A stretch of DNA of 64,000 nt from assembly GCF_001039355.2 (NCBI RefSeq), contig NW_019775408.1, positions 110,144-174,143 of the forward strand, in the 5' to 3' direction. Below, piece after piece: positions 10,853 to 24,219 of the stretch (position 1 is the stretch's first letter; each line of letters begins with the position of its first letter). The DNA is from Lingula anatina (Eukaryota; Brachiopoda; Lingulata; Lingulida; Lingulidae). The notes under the pieces were generated by a model. The model searched no databases, was not told the origin of the DNA, and saw only the letters and a list, made by a program, of their open reading frames with translations. The position numbers and the translations under genes are program-made.

Positions 10853-11891
10853 CATTTGTCTGGCTAGTGATTAAAATGTTCACACGTAAAACTTGGATAG
10901 AACAGTCTGTGGTAAGGGCTCAGCTAACTACGTGGACTTCTTATTTCACACACACTGGGATCGGGAATTATTTTGCAATAAAGTTGGTAAAACAATACCA
11001 CGACATACTCTTATGATTAACGCTTAATTTACAAATAGCGTGTGTGAAAGGAGAGATTGGATCGTGAAGGGCAAGGTTAAGTTGTATTAACACATGGGGA
11101 AAAGATTCGCAACTTGTCAGCTTCACGGGGAAATATTGATTAACGCCAATCACGGGATGGGGCCTCTGAATGAAGATCCATCAAACCTATTCATAACGTT
11201 ACGAATGTTCGCCACGGGTCCACAGATAAGGTGATATTGGTTTGTTTAAAAATCGTTTCCGGAATTTTTTTCGTCCTACCCTCCTCAATAGTACGAGTTA
11301 GCTCAAGGGGTTGATCTCCCACGCTGGAAGTATGTACTGATTCACAAAACAAGACTCGGACAGGTTTTACCCCGATAAATAACTGCATGTGGACGATTCA
11401 CATTAACTTCCGTTCTCTTTATACGGTAGTTTGCTTCTGGTAGCGTGTAAGAGATACACTGTTTATACGGTACAGCACGTTTTATTGTGGATAAGGGATT
11501 GTTGAAAATGTGACTATATTCATTTAGGATATATAGGCCTAAAGTTAAGAACATGTGATATTACAAATCACGTTAACTTCTCAGCATTTTTAAAAAATTT
11601 CTTATTTCAATCTTATCCAATGCAAACAAAATAGATAAATAGAGAGAGATACATACAAACAATATGGACAATGATGACATATTAGTGAATCGCAACTTGA
11701 GTTGGATTTTAATCTTGACTAGCACACGACCATTCGATCGAATAAAACAAAGTGAAGTGAAATGAAGTAATTCATTTTCAAAGGGGAATTCTTAAAGTGT
11801 AGAAATCGACAGAGTGATGTCTGGAAAAATAATGGAAATTGTTGATTTTGTCAGAAAAAATCCATCCATGGTAGCATGAGATGGTAATGAT
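10853..11891. other. Intergenic, no gene seen
   Basis: No exon, RNA gene or repeat recognised. Short open frames on the minus strand (for example 11342-11554) look random. Confidence 0.5.
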
Positions 11892-12089
11892 AGACTCTTT
11901 TCACAACCAAGTTGATCCGCGGACTTACTGATCCTCGGATCAAATATGACCGACCCACTTGAAAGCGTGCCGTATAATTCCCTCGGGGAATCCATCAGGG
12001 AATTCCGCGGAGAGCTTTCAAGTGGGTAGGCCATATTTGATCCGAGGGTCAGTTAGTTCGCGGATCAACTTGGTTATAGAAAGAGCCTA
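11892..12089. mobile_element. Palindromic MITE with about 90-bp arms
   Basis: The left arm begins GACTCTTTTCACAACCAAGT and the right arm, reversed, GGCTCTTTCTATAACCAAGT. The arms then match through the TTGATCCGCG and ACCCACTTGAAAGC blocks almost to the centre. TA adjoins each end, which would suit a Tc1/mariner-type duplication. No coding capacity. Superfamily is uncertain. Confidence 0.75.
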
Positions 12090-15000
12090 AATCTGGTAAA
12101 GGTGATGAAAATTAGTTTTGGGAAAATGTGCCCGGATGAGGTTATTAAAAAGATAGTGGATGAATCAGTCAACGAGGTGACGTTGATATTGGTTAATTAG
12201 GGTGTAGGAAAACGTATGGAAAATGTCAACAAAACTCATTCTCGTAGAAATAAGACGGACGGGTCGGGTGGCAAGAGCGTGACTGGAATCTGCTTCACTA
12301 AGTTCATATGCTCGCCGCCATTATTTCTCTCTCTATCAGTAGCTCTTTGAAAAGAGTTTAAAACTTCATAAGATGCACTCATGTAAAGTAAATGTGTATG
12401 TATTCTATGTTGTTCCGACTAGTTTATTGTGAAAACTAATTTATGGACTTGTTGAGGAAACACTGTAAAAAGGACAAAAGATGAGTATTGTTCTGATACA
12501 CATATATATTAAAGAAACATGTACTCAAGTCACATTGATATTTTGAGGAATTTTGGATATTCCGCAAAGTTTTATTAGAGGATTAGGGGAGAATTATTTT
12601 TCTCAGAAAAAACGAGCTTTGGGATTGGTTGACATTATTTGACGTTAATGAGCCAGGCCAAAGACCTTCAAGACATATTCTTTGTAGAGGAATGAAATTA
12701 GATATCACACGCAAAGTCCATTTTGGCGAGATTGGTGACGAGTGTCATTCTTCCCGAACTTAATGAGTGGCTTTATATGTTTATTGTACGTTAGCGGAGG
12801 AAGTGCTTTACAGTGTTAAGGTTTATTGCATCTGTTTGGTTTGTCGTTTTTTTGGACAAGGCGCTTAAAAACTTTATTAGTTCCCCTTCAAAGACCCCCA
12901 GAGTCTTATATGTTAGTCTTCATTATTGTTGACTTGAACTGACTGGTCTGTGTGACGTCTTTCCACAGTTAATGTAATTAATAGCTGTAATATCTTTTAG
13001 GAAACACATCCTTATGGCATAATGTTGCATTTACATGTAATAGAGCAGTATGACAGAAAACGAAAATAAAAAATGAAAAGCATTAAAAAGTCGACAATGC
13101 AATAAGGTATTTTAGAATTTCGATAGCTAAATTGAGTTCAGTTGAAGATGCCTTTGTCGTTGAATTTTGCTGCTGTTTTTTTTTTTTTTTTTTTTTTGTT
13201 NNNNNNNNNNNNNNNNNNNNNNNNNNNNNNNNNNNNNNTTTTTTTTTTTTTTTTGTTGCTAAAGAAAATGGTAATAACGTATATGTAGATCTATGACTTA
13301 CACATATCAGAGCGCGTTTTGTGATATCATCATGCTACTTAAAGTATGTATTCAAGCGAGTTATCGCTGCAACAGTCATATTGAATAATGTTTGCGCAAC
13401 ATATATCTTGAATTACGTATGTGGCCTTTCTAACAAATTATTTCATAATTTAATTTCATCAGTTAAAGTATGACTAAGTTACTGTTCAACCATAGTTATA
13501 TTATTTTAAAAATAATAAATTTATTGGAAGGAAAGGAGGATCCGTGGTGGCCGCGCATACGCGGTTGCTAGTAGACCTTAATCACGTACGCACAAGTGCT
13601 AGTAGAGCATGTTATACAATTGCGGGGATAGCTAATTAAATGACGGAGCCCATATGACCCTAGGGGTCATCTATGGTCCACTAATTTTTCGCGATACGGC
13701 CACGTGAACATATGAACCGACTACTGATCAGTGTCCAGTCGAAGCTACGACCAGCGAAGACGACAGGTAAAAGAGAACCTTGTTGGTAAGTACGAAAACG
13801 CCTCCCACCACCCAACCCCTTGACACCAGAACCGAGAATGGGTAAGCATCATTTATTATACAACAAATTAATAACTGTCAATTAAATATGAATAAGAATG
13901 GCGTTTCACATACAACCCACCTTATGCCATTATTATTATTATCAGTTTACCGTAAAGGAATGCACAGATATATGTATGTATATATGTATATATAGGCATA
14001 GTATGATAACAATTTAAAAATTCTGGCGCGGCCGGCTCACGACTCCTATCCTCCAATACTTAAAGGATATTCGTAAACATCCTATAAACTGATAATTGGC
14101 ATAACCGAGCTATTTCGAACAATAAATTTATATTTGATGTCCGTTCGTACATTGTACTCTGCATTGTTCTTTGTCCATGTACCTGGTATTCAGCTTCTTT
14201 CGTTTTTAAATTACTGTCTGTGAGTAGGGCTAAGGGTCTTTGTGCGTGCATACTTGGAGTGGAACAAAAGGAAAGTGGAGGAGACATAAAAACCCAACGG
14301 GACAAGACGACGTGCCACTTTGTTTGTTTGGCTTCCCAATTTTATTACCGTTGCATCACGGCTTGTTGTTATTGAATAACGCCCAAGAGAACAAACATCC
14401 CTTCCAACATCCGCTCACATAATAGTCACTATTAGTGCTGCAGTGTTCACGCCACTGTTTCAAAGGTTGTAAGTGATAGACCCCGGCGCGTCTAGACAGG
14501 CATGCACAAATAACAGATATGTCAGTTATCTTTTGAATAGCATGAGACGAAAAGCCAACTAAAATTACATTGAACGTTTTCCCCCGAAAATGAATTACGT
14601 GGGAATTCAAAACAGCCGCGAGCTTATCGAGGTAAATCAGTTTTTACATATTATTTCCAAGATGGTATTTTAACTTATTGCATAATAAAACCCGAGTCTG
14701 AATACTAATACAAGATATCAAAAGTAGGCCTGAAATAACCCTGACAGCATCACAATGTAACCAAATGTATTTAAAATAATTCATGAGATTCTGTAATTTC
14801 GATCTTTTCCTAATATCTTCTTGTTATCAGAGTGGAATATTGGAGTCCATCAATCCCACACACGTACAGAACAGCACTGGTAGACAAACCAATTACGCAT
14901 CAAGAATATTAGTTCATTATGCAATTTTTGCAATAAGCTGTTTAGAAAAACCTGCAAATTATCTCTTGAACGACATGCAGAGAAAGCCCAACTAGCACCT

Positions 15001-18000
15001 TTGCCATAATGCGTGAAGTGTCATTTTGAACCTCTTGACTGAGTGGAGTAGGCAAAACATGAATATCGAAAAGCTACAAAGCGTATCAAGCAGATGAATA
15101 TGAGAGATAAGACGTTTCTGGGGACAATGACGACTGTTATGACTTTTCTCGTGTGCAGCGGCTTAAAAATGTCAACAAGGCAACAGTCTATGGGCACGTT
15201 TCAGAAGAAAAAAAGAAGTAAATCCTATCGTCTTTCTTGGCAGAGCAAAAACTAAACAAACACAATGCCAGAGGCCATCAGTAAATTTGGCAAAAGCTCA
15301 CTTTCTTACAGTGATATGAGCACTGGCGCAATGTCAAAATTAAATTACAGGAAGAAGATAAGATATAGATAGAAATATCAATATCAATAAAACAATGAAT
15401 GAACAAGCCAAGTGGGTCAAGGGATCAATAGCATTATCCAACATTGAAATCTGTGAAACGCTGACTACTTACGTCTACAAACCAGTCTGTCTGTGTTCAA
15501 CTGAAGCACAGTGACATAGCTCAGAAATGTCTGTCTGTGAATTTTGTCCTATTACAAACATGTTTCACAGCAGTCTAAATAAAAAATGTTAAGAGTAGTA
15601 GCTGCCTAATCTGCGTTTCACAAAAATATATATCCTGATCTTTATCCAGTCTCATGATGAAGACCAATACAAATTGTGATTGTCTTGTCAATTATTTTTA
15701 AATATCAGGGGTGATATAGATCATTTGGGTGTATAATCGAGCTATATTTATTGGTGACCAATCGTTCTCAAAACGCTCTTATGCCAATACTAACATTTCA
15801 ACTTTACCCAATTGGCTCGCTAACCGATGGAATAAATCAACGGTAAGCTTCAAACGTTTTGTGGAGCTGGCCCTTGCTTTAATTAACAGTTTTAAACGGA
15901 GCTATTAATACGAATCGATCTGAATGACACTGACATGTCCTAAGATGAACAAGAAAAAAAGTTGATAAGTTACAGTAGTACGGCGAAGATTCAGTTATTC
16001 GTAATAATCACCATTTGTTAATACGAGCTATCATATTGATTGGAATTTTACGTTCCTTAGACACATTTGTATACATTTCCAATCTCGCAGGTCAATTTGA
16101 ACGTAGGATATTCCAATAAGTCTACTGGGCTTCCTTCGTTAACTATGCGTGTGGTCGTAAGTAGGACGAGGCAATTTACCCTAGGTGCTATAATTAAATT
16201 ACTTGATTTTGTTGAAAAAAATAAACCGTTGTCTATGCGTAAACTTTACTGTTTTGTCCCTGTTAAATAACAGAGTATTTACGTAGAGTACCGACGCCAA
16301 ATATAACCATTTTCAATGCCCAATGCTTTTATACAGCCTTTTTATTCTTTTTGTGGAAAAAGTACCACGGATGTAGAAAGTCAATTGGTTATAATAATAG
16401 CGACGGTCGAATGTTAAGAATTGTCACAAGTGACATTGCGGGAACAAGTGCCTATCTACTACGACAGTTTGGCTGTTCTCTTTCTCTTGTGTTGGATGGT
16501 GTATAACTTATCAATGCATTTTGAAGATTTAAGTTCTTGCATACATCCAGAAAAAAAACTAAGCCAGGACACGTTCAGAGAGAGTTCTGAATGGATGTAG
16601 GTCTAGAAAAGGTAAAAAAAAAACCGCCACATTAATGTACTAGCGATTAAAGTATAGGCCAAGCCTCTGCAGAAAACAATATGAGAGTCGACCATACACT
16701 TTTGTAGTGCGCCTGTGTACAGAGAACGGTCCACAAAGGTGTGTTGCTGAGACAAGGGAACAGGTACGTGTAAATTGCTATGCCACCTGTTGATTAAATT
16801 TTAACTACATACAGATTTTTACCGAGCGGGTTTACTCTAGTTCGAACGTACCTGTACATGTACATATAGTCAATGCGTGAACAAAGTGTTTTTTCCCGTC
16901 TTGCAAAACCGTCCCTGACCGAAGGAACCAATCAAAACAAATTAATTTGATTAACTTGATTATATCACAGTTATTAGCCAGCTTCCAAAAACTTAATCGT
17001 CTCAACGGGTTATTACGTGCATCCGATATGATCGTAATTAGTCTTTAACGAATACGTAAGTGACGTTACGCACGTGGCTGCAACGTGCCTCAGACACCGG
17101 CATAATCATAATCGATTAAACTAAACCCCTTTTGATTAACGGCGATGATTCGTTGTTTACCAAGACTTATAGAAAAGAGCGAAAACAGGAAGGAAACTGG
17201 CTTTGTGCACAAACAAATCACATGATCACCACTGGAATCTCACAAAGTATTTACTAGCCACTTTCCTTTGTATGGAAAATTTGCCAAGTTAAGAATCCCT
17301 CCTGTTGGTTGTTTCAGTAGTAGTAGTAGTTGTGTGTACATGTATGTGTGTGTGCGTGTGCCTGTCTGGATACGTGTGTGTGTGTGTGTGTGTATCAGCG
17401 CTCTTCACGCCAGAATTCTGAAGCAATCCCTGTCTTTTTTTTGCAATGCTGTGGCAGTGGCTACCGTAAAATTTTTTTCTCCTTTGAACAAAATGGGGTA
17501 TACATGCTGTAACGGAATGAGCAGTCTTTTGATAGGTAGTGAGAGACTGATTTACATTTTACCTTTCTTCTGTAGCAAACATATTTCAGGGTCCAAAAGA
17601 GCAGAATGGTCGAGAACTATCTAGCTATCTATCTATCTCTCGGTTTCGCAAAATCCCTTCATGCGGAGTTTTACCTTGGCTGCCATGGGTGTTATAAGTA
17701 CTTGTTCTGAATGATATCTTACGCGTAGGCTAGAGGGTTAATTATTTTTGTTGTTTTATCCCATGCAGGGCTTTGTTATCTAAATGCCCTGTAAAAACCA
17801 TTCAAAGTACCTGTCTTCTTATCCGTCCAACACGTTACTTCACCGGCTGTTGTCTGGACTGATGGCTTGTTTTTCTCTTGCTGCGGTGCTGCGGTTTACT
17901 ACTGCCGTGGTGGAATTACCTCCAATTTGCGTCTTTCTACTACGGTTTCTAAACAACAACCACGCTATTGAATTTTAAGCATGGTCTCGGCAATTCCAAA

Positions 18001-21000
18001 AGACCTTGAATAAAATGGAACTTAGCTAGTATTTTAATAGCAGCGCAATAACATCTAACACTACCTATCGAAGTATCCAATTTACTGAGGAAGTTTTCGG
18101 CGAAAGACCATTTTGCCTTAGGGATGAAGAAAACTTTCGGTTGATTAACATTTGAGTGTGTTTTAGGAAACGATTTAAATAAAAGTTTAACTTAACTTTA
18201 AGCCCCAAATTTCAACTTACTTCCATCCAAAATATGCCACTGAAGTTTAACAATTTTTTAAGTCTTAGAGTAAAAATCAGTTAATATTTCGCCTGTCAAG
18301 CTTTTGACTCAAAAGATGTTTGTAAAACGCCCCCCCTTGTTCTGCGCCTCTAGCGGTTTAACATTGCTTTAAAATCACGGAAAATGTCTTTTCTTTCCAA
18401 ATATGTGTTCGCTTGCTTTCTTGTCGAGATTATGCGATCGATATTCATTTTTCGCCTGGACAAGCCTAGTTTTTTATCAAGAACAAAAGGCCCTTTTTGC
18501 TTCATTTCTGCTTGTAACTTCAACCTCGATCATAAAGACGTATGAAAAGGCGAAGCCCGTAAGTATTAGAACCCTTAAAGCAAATGTAATCTAATTCCGT
18601 CTAGAGCCAAGGACTATTCGTATTGTTTGGCGCATTTAACTGTCTTCTATTGTGATGGTTTTACGTTGCAACAGTAAAAGCTAGACAATCAGTCAAGGGC
18701 ATTTGTCAAAAATTGATACCTACTTTCCTGAAGATATATATCATTTCGCTAGGACCGAATTGCGGTTTATAGTTGAGATTATTTATCAAAATTATTCCTA
18801 CTCGTATGATCCTGAGGATATGTTATTTCGCCGGAGCTTAATTGTAGTTCAGCAAAAACCTACCCTAGAACGTATTGATTCTCTTATAAGGAAAACACAT
18901 TTTATTAGGGCTACAGAGTGGAAATGCACAGTGTTTTTGAGTTGCGGGTTTATAAGTCGAAGATTAATGTTCTTCTTCTTCTGATATTTATTTCATTTTA
19001 TCATTATCGCTATTCATTTATGTAATTATTATTATGCAAATGCGCAATTTTCGACGCAGGCCTCTATTAGGTCTGAACTTTTATTTAGTTCTTACGTTGC
19101 AGTTGTGTAAGTAAATTCGCAGAGGGGCCAGGACGTTCATTATTATCACTTGACTTCCCAAACCTCTCAGAAGAAATATAGGGCCCTCTTCAATTCCGAC
19201 ACACAGCTTACATGGACGGTGGTTTCTAAAACGTAAAATCATAATTTAGACCCGCATCACCCATCCTTGAAACTCTTTCACAGAATTTTGCTCTCCTCTA
19301 TTCTAGGCCATTCAGGCTTTATATGTCTTAGTCTTATATTTCCACTTTGTCTATGTGATCTACCCTTGCTCTTTGGGGGTCCACACAGTCACTGTCTATT
19401 ATAATCCATTCGTTGGCCTAAATTCGTGAGACACGCCATGCGTAGTCTGGGTCTGTAACTGTGTCTTCCCTCCCGAATGTTTCCTTTGTTCTTGTCTTTT
19501 ACTGCGGTCTATTTGGATATTACTCTGAGGCGACGGACCATATTGCTGGACGCATTTTGAGGATTTTTTCTCCTTTTAGGGATTTCAGTCTCCAATTTGA
19601 TTTTTAATCATTTAAAGGTTAAGGCTAATGAGGTGTAGGACATTTTTCAATTTTAACTACGTTTTCTGGACGCAGGCTTGTCTTCATACGAACGATTTCA
19701 ATTTCGATTTCATTGCACTGCTGCAATTCAAAGAGACATGCATCTACTTAATGCTTTTTCAAGTGATTTGGGTATTTTTGTTTCCACTGCCAAATGAAAA
19801 ATTTATGGTTTCATAAGGAGATCATTTATCGTTATGAATTTTGAGATGACATAACATTTCTCTTATGAAATCGTAGGTGGGCATTGGCGTAAATCTTTAT
19901 CCGACATGCACGTTTACCAGCTTAGTCCCTGTAAACATCCCTGCTTTCACAATGACAAACAACACCTAAGAAAAGGGAATAACTTATTTGGCTTCCGTTT
20001 GTATAAATATAAATTTTCAATCTTTTTGTGGTTTCAGTTGTGCAGTTGTTGGCCTCTTTGCAACCACACACAAGAAAATGTGTGCACTATTTGTTTTGAT
20101 ATTTATTTTTATGCTTTAAGATAACGTAATTTTTATTTATCTAACATTATCTAATGCTATATAATACCTAACACTATTCTTTTACTAGAGGGACCTTTCA
20201 ATAAAAGCGGCCGCTATCGGCCAAATTTCGAACACCATATTTGTGTTTGTCCTTTACTTATATATTCGCTTGGGTAATGAGGAGACATAAAGGTATTAAA
20301 TGCCATAGCATTTGGTGCATTTGTGACCACGCCTTCCTACGCACTTTTGTATCTCCTAATTAAAGAAAACCAGGCTGTCATTTTTAAATATATATATCTT
20401 ACTTAGCAAGCTGTTGCTTTTACAAGACAGATAGAAATAAATACCGACCATGAATAGCTGTTCCTTGGAACAATTGTTCTTTCCGCTTTGGAAGCAATTA
20501 AGCATTATATACAAGAACACATAGCACTTATGGATATTGTTCACCTGGAATTAAAATGGTTTCTTCAAACTTACCAATATCAGAGACAAGTTTCCATTGA
20601 AAGCTATCAAACTCCAAGTAGGGGACGAGGCTAATAATCTCATTCCTGACAAAATTATATATAAAGCAAGTTCGATTGATTATCTGAAATCAACATTACT
20701 TGGTACCGTAGTCGAACTAACAGCGTCTGTTTAACTAAAAGATTCGCTTATTGTGTCTTTTTAACGAAATGGTGCCGCTCTACCTGAATATGAATGTGTA
20801 TATTGTCTTGAGCCACGAGATGTATCGCCGTAGTCGTAAAAGACCCAAAAAAACTCTTATATCACTTTACTATTATCACCATCGGCATCATCATGATCAT
20901 CATCGTTATTATTATTATTATTATTATTATTATTTGTAAGTCTATCCATTGGCAACATCACTGCCGTATATATACTACACACTTTGTTTTAATGCCCCAG

Positions 21001-21524
21001 TGATAAAATGTCACAGTAAAATGAAGTTATATAGTAAACTAAGCCTATTGCCATGGCAAGAGTCCATTACTCTCTGTATTCAAACCTGTACTGTAACAGT
21101 TACAGATATCATTTGTCTGTTTACTTGTCGTTAGAATGCAAGACTGGAGTAAAGGTTTTCATTAATCAATATCCAAAAATATCATAGGTCTCTGACCAAC
21201 AACCACAGAATACCTAGAAAGAAAAAAAGGAGATTTAGTAAAGACAACAGAATTAATAGCCCATGTTCTGTCTTTTAAGTGACAGTTTCCTGACGTGGGC
21301 ACTCTGAGGACCTTACGCTTATTCTCAGAACTGGCCGAAGATGACCTATGCATGACGTCACAAAATCTTATTTTTCTATTAATCCCCAACCCAAGTTTAC
21401 CTAGTTTGAACAAATTCACTTGAAGTCATTAAATCTAGAATGAGCCTGTACGGTTTGTATTCGCCATTCCAAGATTTAACTACTTAAATACCCGATGGAA
21501 TTTTATCTGTGTAGTTGTGTACTC
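12090..21524. other. Long non-coding stretch with microsatellites
   Basis: No gene recognised over 9.4 kb. It holds a poly-T/N gap (13176-13254), a TA/GTA-rich tract near 13970-13995, (TAG)n followed by (GT)n at about 17317-17394 and (ATC)n/(ATT)n at about 20876-20936. Open frames of 60-118 codons are short, unspliced and compositionally odd. Confidence 0.5.
13201..13238. other. Assembly gap (38 N) inside a poly-T run
   Basis: Thirty-eight N between T runs at 13176-13197 and 13239-13254. It is a homopolymer sequencing gap. Confidence 0.95.
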
Positions 21525-21613
21525 ATAATAATGAAATTAAAAACTGTTCAATTTCCAGGTATGCTTTCAGCTATATTGCGTGGAAATTGACCAGTTTTAA
21601 ATTTCATTATTAT
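21525..21613. repeat. 89-nt hairpin, 31 of 33 stem positions paired
   Basis: Arm 21525-21557 and arm 21581-21613 are reverse complements except at two positions, leaving a 23-nt loop (21558-21580). Size and pairing resemble a microRNA precursor, but a tiny palindromic MITE is equally possible. The stem is AT-rich. Transcription is not shown by the sequence. Confidence 0.6.
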
Positions 21614-23462
21614 AAATATATTTAAATAGCATTTTTTCATTTATCGATATATATCGATATACATAAAAGCCATGCGTCTCCGATCAAAAATCATAAAACA
21701 CCTAGTAAGAAAATTAGTGTTGCAGTATCTAGCATTCCTATTCACGTTTTATGTATTTGCTGCTCGTGCTAGAGTCAGACCGGATTATGTCATTGAAGTA
21801 AGTTAAATACTATGCATACATAGCCGTTCTTTTTGATAAATTTAAACATATATCTCTTACTCCTTGCATCGGCTTTTCACTGGTGAGGGCAAGAGAGGAA
21901 AGGGGATAAATTGACAGCTTGCGACACAGAGTTTAGTCACAATTGAAGTTATTTTCACCCTTAAATTTGAAACAGTGACTTTTAAAGCATTTATAGGGAT
22001 ACTAGAGACTGATAAATTCTTAGAGGAAATGGCAACTGCTAATAACCAAGAAATCTTACAATACGTGCACTTTCGTGACTTTTATCCTGGCTTTCCTAGC
22101 TTTTGCCTCACTTAACCCGTGTGAAATGACTGAGGTATACAGTATCTAGTAAAGGCAACATATAGGGCTAATCAGTGTTTCTCAGAATTTTGCAGTGGCG
22201 ATTTCAGTATATCAAAATTGTTTTTCTTGCGTTTTGGTGTGAATTTCTCCACGTGCGTGTAGTTTTAAATATAATGTGGATTGCGTGAGACAAATTTATC
22301 ACAAGGAATGGTAAAAAAATAACCATTGTTGAATAATCCCGCGGCTGGCGCTTCAAACAATCGGATAATTGATCCTGTATTTTGCTTACAAGAACTGTGC
22401 CCTCGCTTACAAGAGGTGTGCCTTTCGCTTACAAGAAATGTGCGCACGGGTGTATTTCAATATCCTTCATTGCATCATTTGCTGGTCGTTGCCCTCTTGT
22501 AAACGAAACCCAATGCAAGTGCATTTGTTATATGCGTGGAAACGACAGCCGTTGGATAGGTCAGCTACGAGTCTCTGTAATCACACTCTTGTATACCACA
22601 AAGAGTGCACCTTGTAACTAGTATACATAGGAGACAGAACGAACTGTAACCCAACCTCCAAGAATAAACGCATTGGTGAACCATCGGTCTGCAGACGCGT
22701 CCTTGGAGATTATGTGGGTCGCTTTTGTTTGCTTGCTTTTAAATAAGGACTCTCCTTTAAAGCGTTTTTTATTTTCACCTAAAATTGCGTGCACGGCTGC
22801 AAACTTGCTTTAAGTTGCAGGGAAATCGGAACCAATCTGGTTCGTTGACCATATGACCATATGACGATATTACTACAGGCCCTGCCCTTTATGAAAGGCT
22901 GGCAACCCGGTTTAACCAAACGGCTTCTTCACTATAGAAGCCGTTTAAACCATTTAATTAATTTGCACCATTTTAGGACAATCTTCCCCTTTTATTTCCC
23001 ATATATCTCAATGCATCTTTGTCACTTTCAAAAGCCAAGGTCCATTGGCATACTCTTTTATTCGAGAATGTATTTTCTAGATTGATGGCAATTTCCTCGT
23101 TCGGAATGAAACTAGCCAAGAACTCGGTTGGCTAATTGGTTTTTTCGGTCCAAGATAAATGGCCGGCCTTTGATTCAAATGGCAAAGTAACACAGTCTGC
23201 GTCAGTATACAAATAGCTTTCACATGCATGAATTTTCTGAGAATCTGCTTGCAGATGATAGAATGGGTTTGGTATGTTCGCATGGACTTCATTTCAAGTA
23301 TCAATTGTTCGCAGAGATCACTCTTTTCATAAATCAATAACAATGAAGGCTATCAAATCACACGACAACTTAACTGGCCAAGAAAACGATTTATCCCTTG
23401 ACAAAACTGAGGCACGGGTCGAAAGATTGCCATGGTGAAGTTAATGGCTTTTGGCGTGCATA
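21614..23462. other. Intergenic with a small 22-bp tandem repeat
   Basis: No gene recognised. At about 22382-22446, three diverged units of CGCTTACAAGARRTGTGCC type follow one another with a period near 22 bp; two overlapping open frames there are by-products of the repeat. Confidence 0.45.
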
Positions 23463-23635
23463 CTGGTGTGACAGGAATGGTAGTCGGCTGGGAACCGAAG
23501 TCCGGCCCCATTACTTTGTACAGGTGACATTCGTCCTAAATATTAACCCAAATTCTCCCAATAACCCTAACCTCTACTAATCACACGGGTACCCGAACTA
23601 CCATTCCTAGAACTACCATTTTCTGTCACATCGGA
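23463..23635. mobile_element. Small MITE with GTGTGACAGGAATGGTAGT ends
   Basis: The left end CTGGTGTGACAGGAATGGTA is mirrored at the right end (…ACCATTTTCTGTCACATCGG). A related, inverted copy lies at 44337-44474. No coding capacity. The superfamily cannot be told. Confidence 0.6.
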
Positions 23636-23874
23636 CAGAGCCTAACATGGCGACGTTATACCGACAAACTATAACTGCATGCTCTCTTCCACATATTCGC
23701 ATGCAGATGTAACCTTGCTCCTCAGTACATGCACACCTGTGTCCTTTCTTTTCTTACAAATGCCAACACGTGTACGTAAGTGGACCGCAAAGACAGCAGA
23801 AAAACGTATTGGGTATTGCACTTTTGAGAGGAAACGTAACTGGTACAGAGGTAGCGAAATTTGGTACACATTAA

Positions 23875-24119
23875 GACTGCATTCCCACAGATTGAGATCG
23901 ATCCATCTAGATCGACCTAACTTTCTGGGAGTTCACACTAAATTGCTGTCAGCTCAAGAGGCTTAAATGTCTGTCACGCCTACCGAATCAGTTAGGGTAA
24001 AGGTAATTACCCACTAACAGCTTTACTAGCGTGACAAACATTAAAGCCGGCCAAGTTGACAGCAATTAAGTGAGACTCCCCAGAGGGATAGATCGATCTA
24101 AATATCTGTGGGAATGGTC
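23875..24119. mobile_element. Harbinger-like MITE, copy B
   Basis: A 245-bp imperfect palindrome with ends GACTGCATTCCCACAGAT and ATCTGTGGGAATGGTC. It is homologous to copy A at 1203-1417, sharing the AGATCGAT, CTGTCA and GGCTTAAATGTC/GACATTTAAGCC-type blocks. The TTA at 23871 has no clear match on the right side, so the target duplication has decayed. Confidence 0.7.
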
Positions 24120-24158
24120 TCTATGATTTGTATCCCCCAGCAAACAAAGTAAAGTATA

Positions 24159-24179
24159 CGATAGATAAATAAATAAATA

Positions 24180-24218
<39 letters not shown>

Positions 24219-24219
24219 A
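24159..24219. repeat. (AAAT)n microsatellite
   Basis: About 60 bp of AAAT units with one interruption, directly after MITE copy B. Open frames rich in Ile-Tyr-Leu-Phe on the minus strand come from this tract. Confidence 0.9.
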
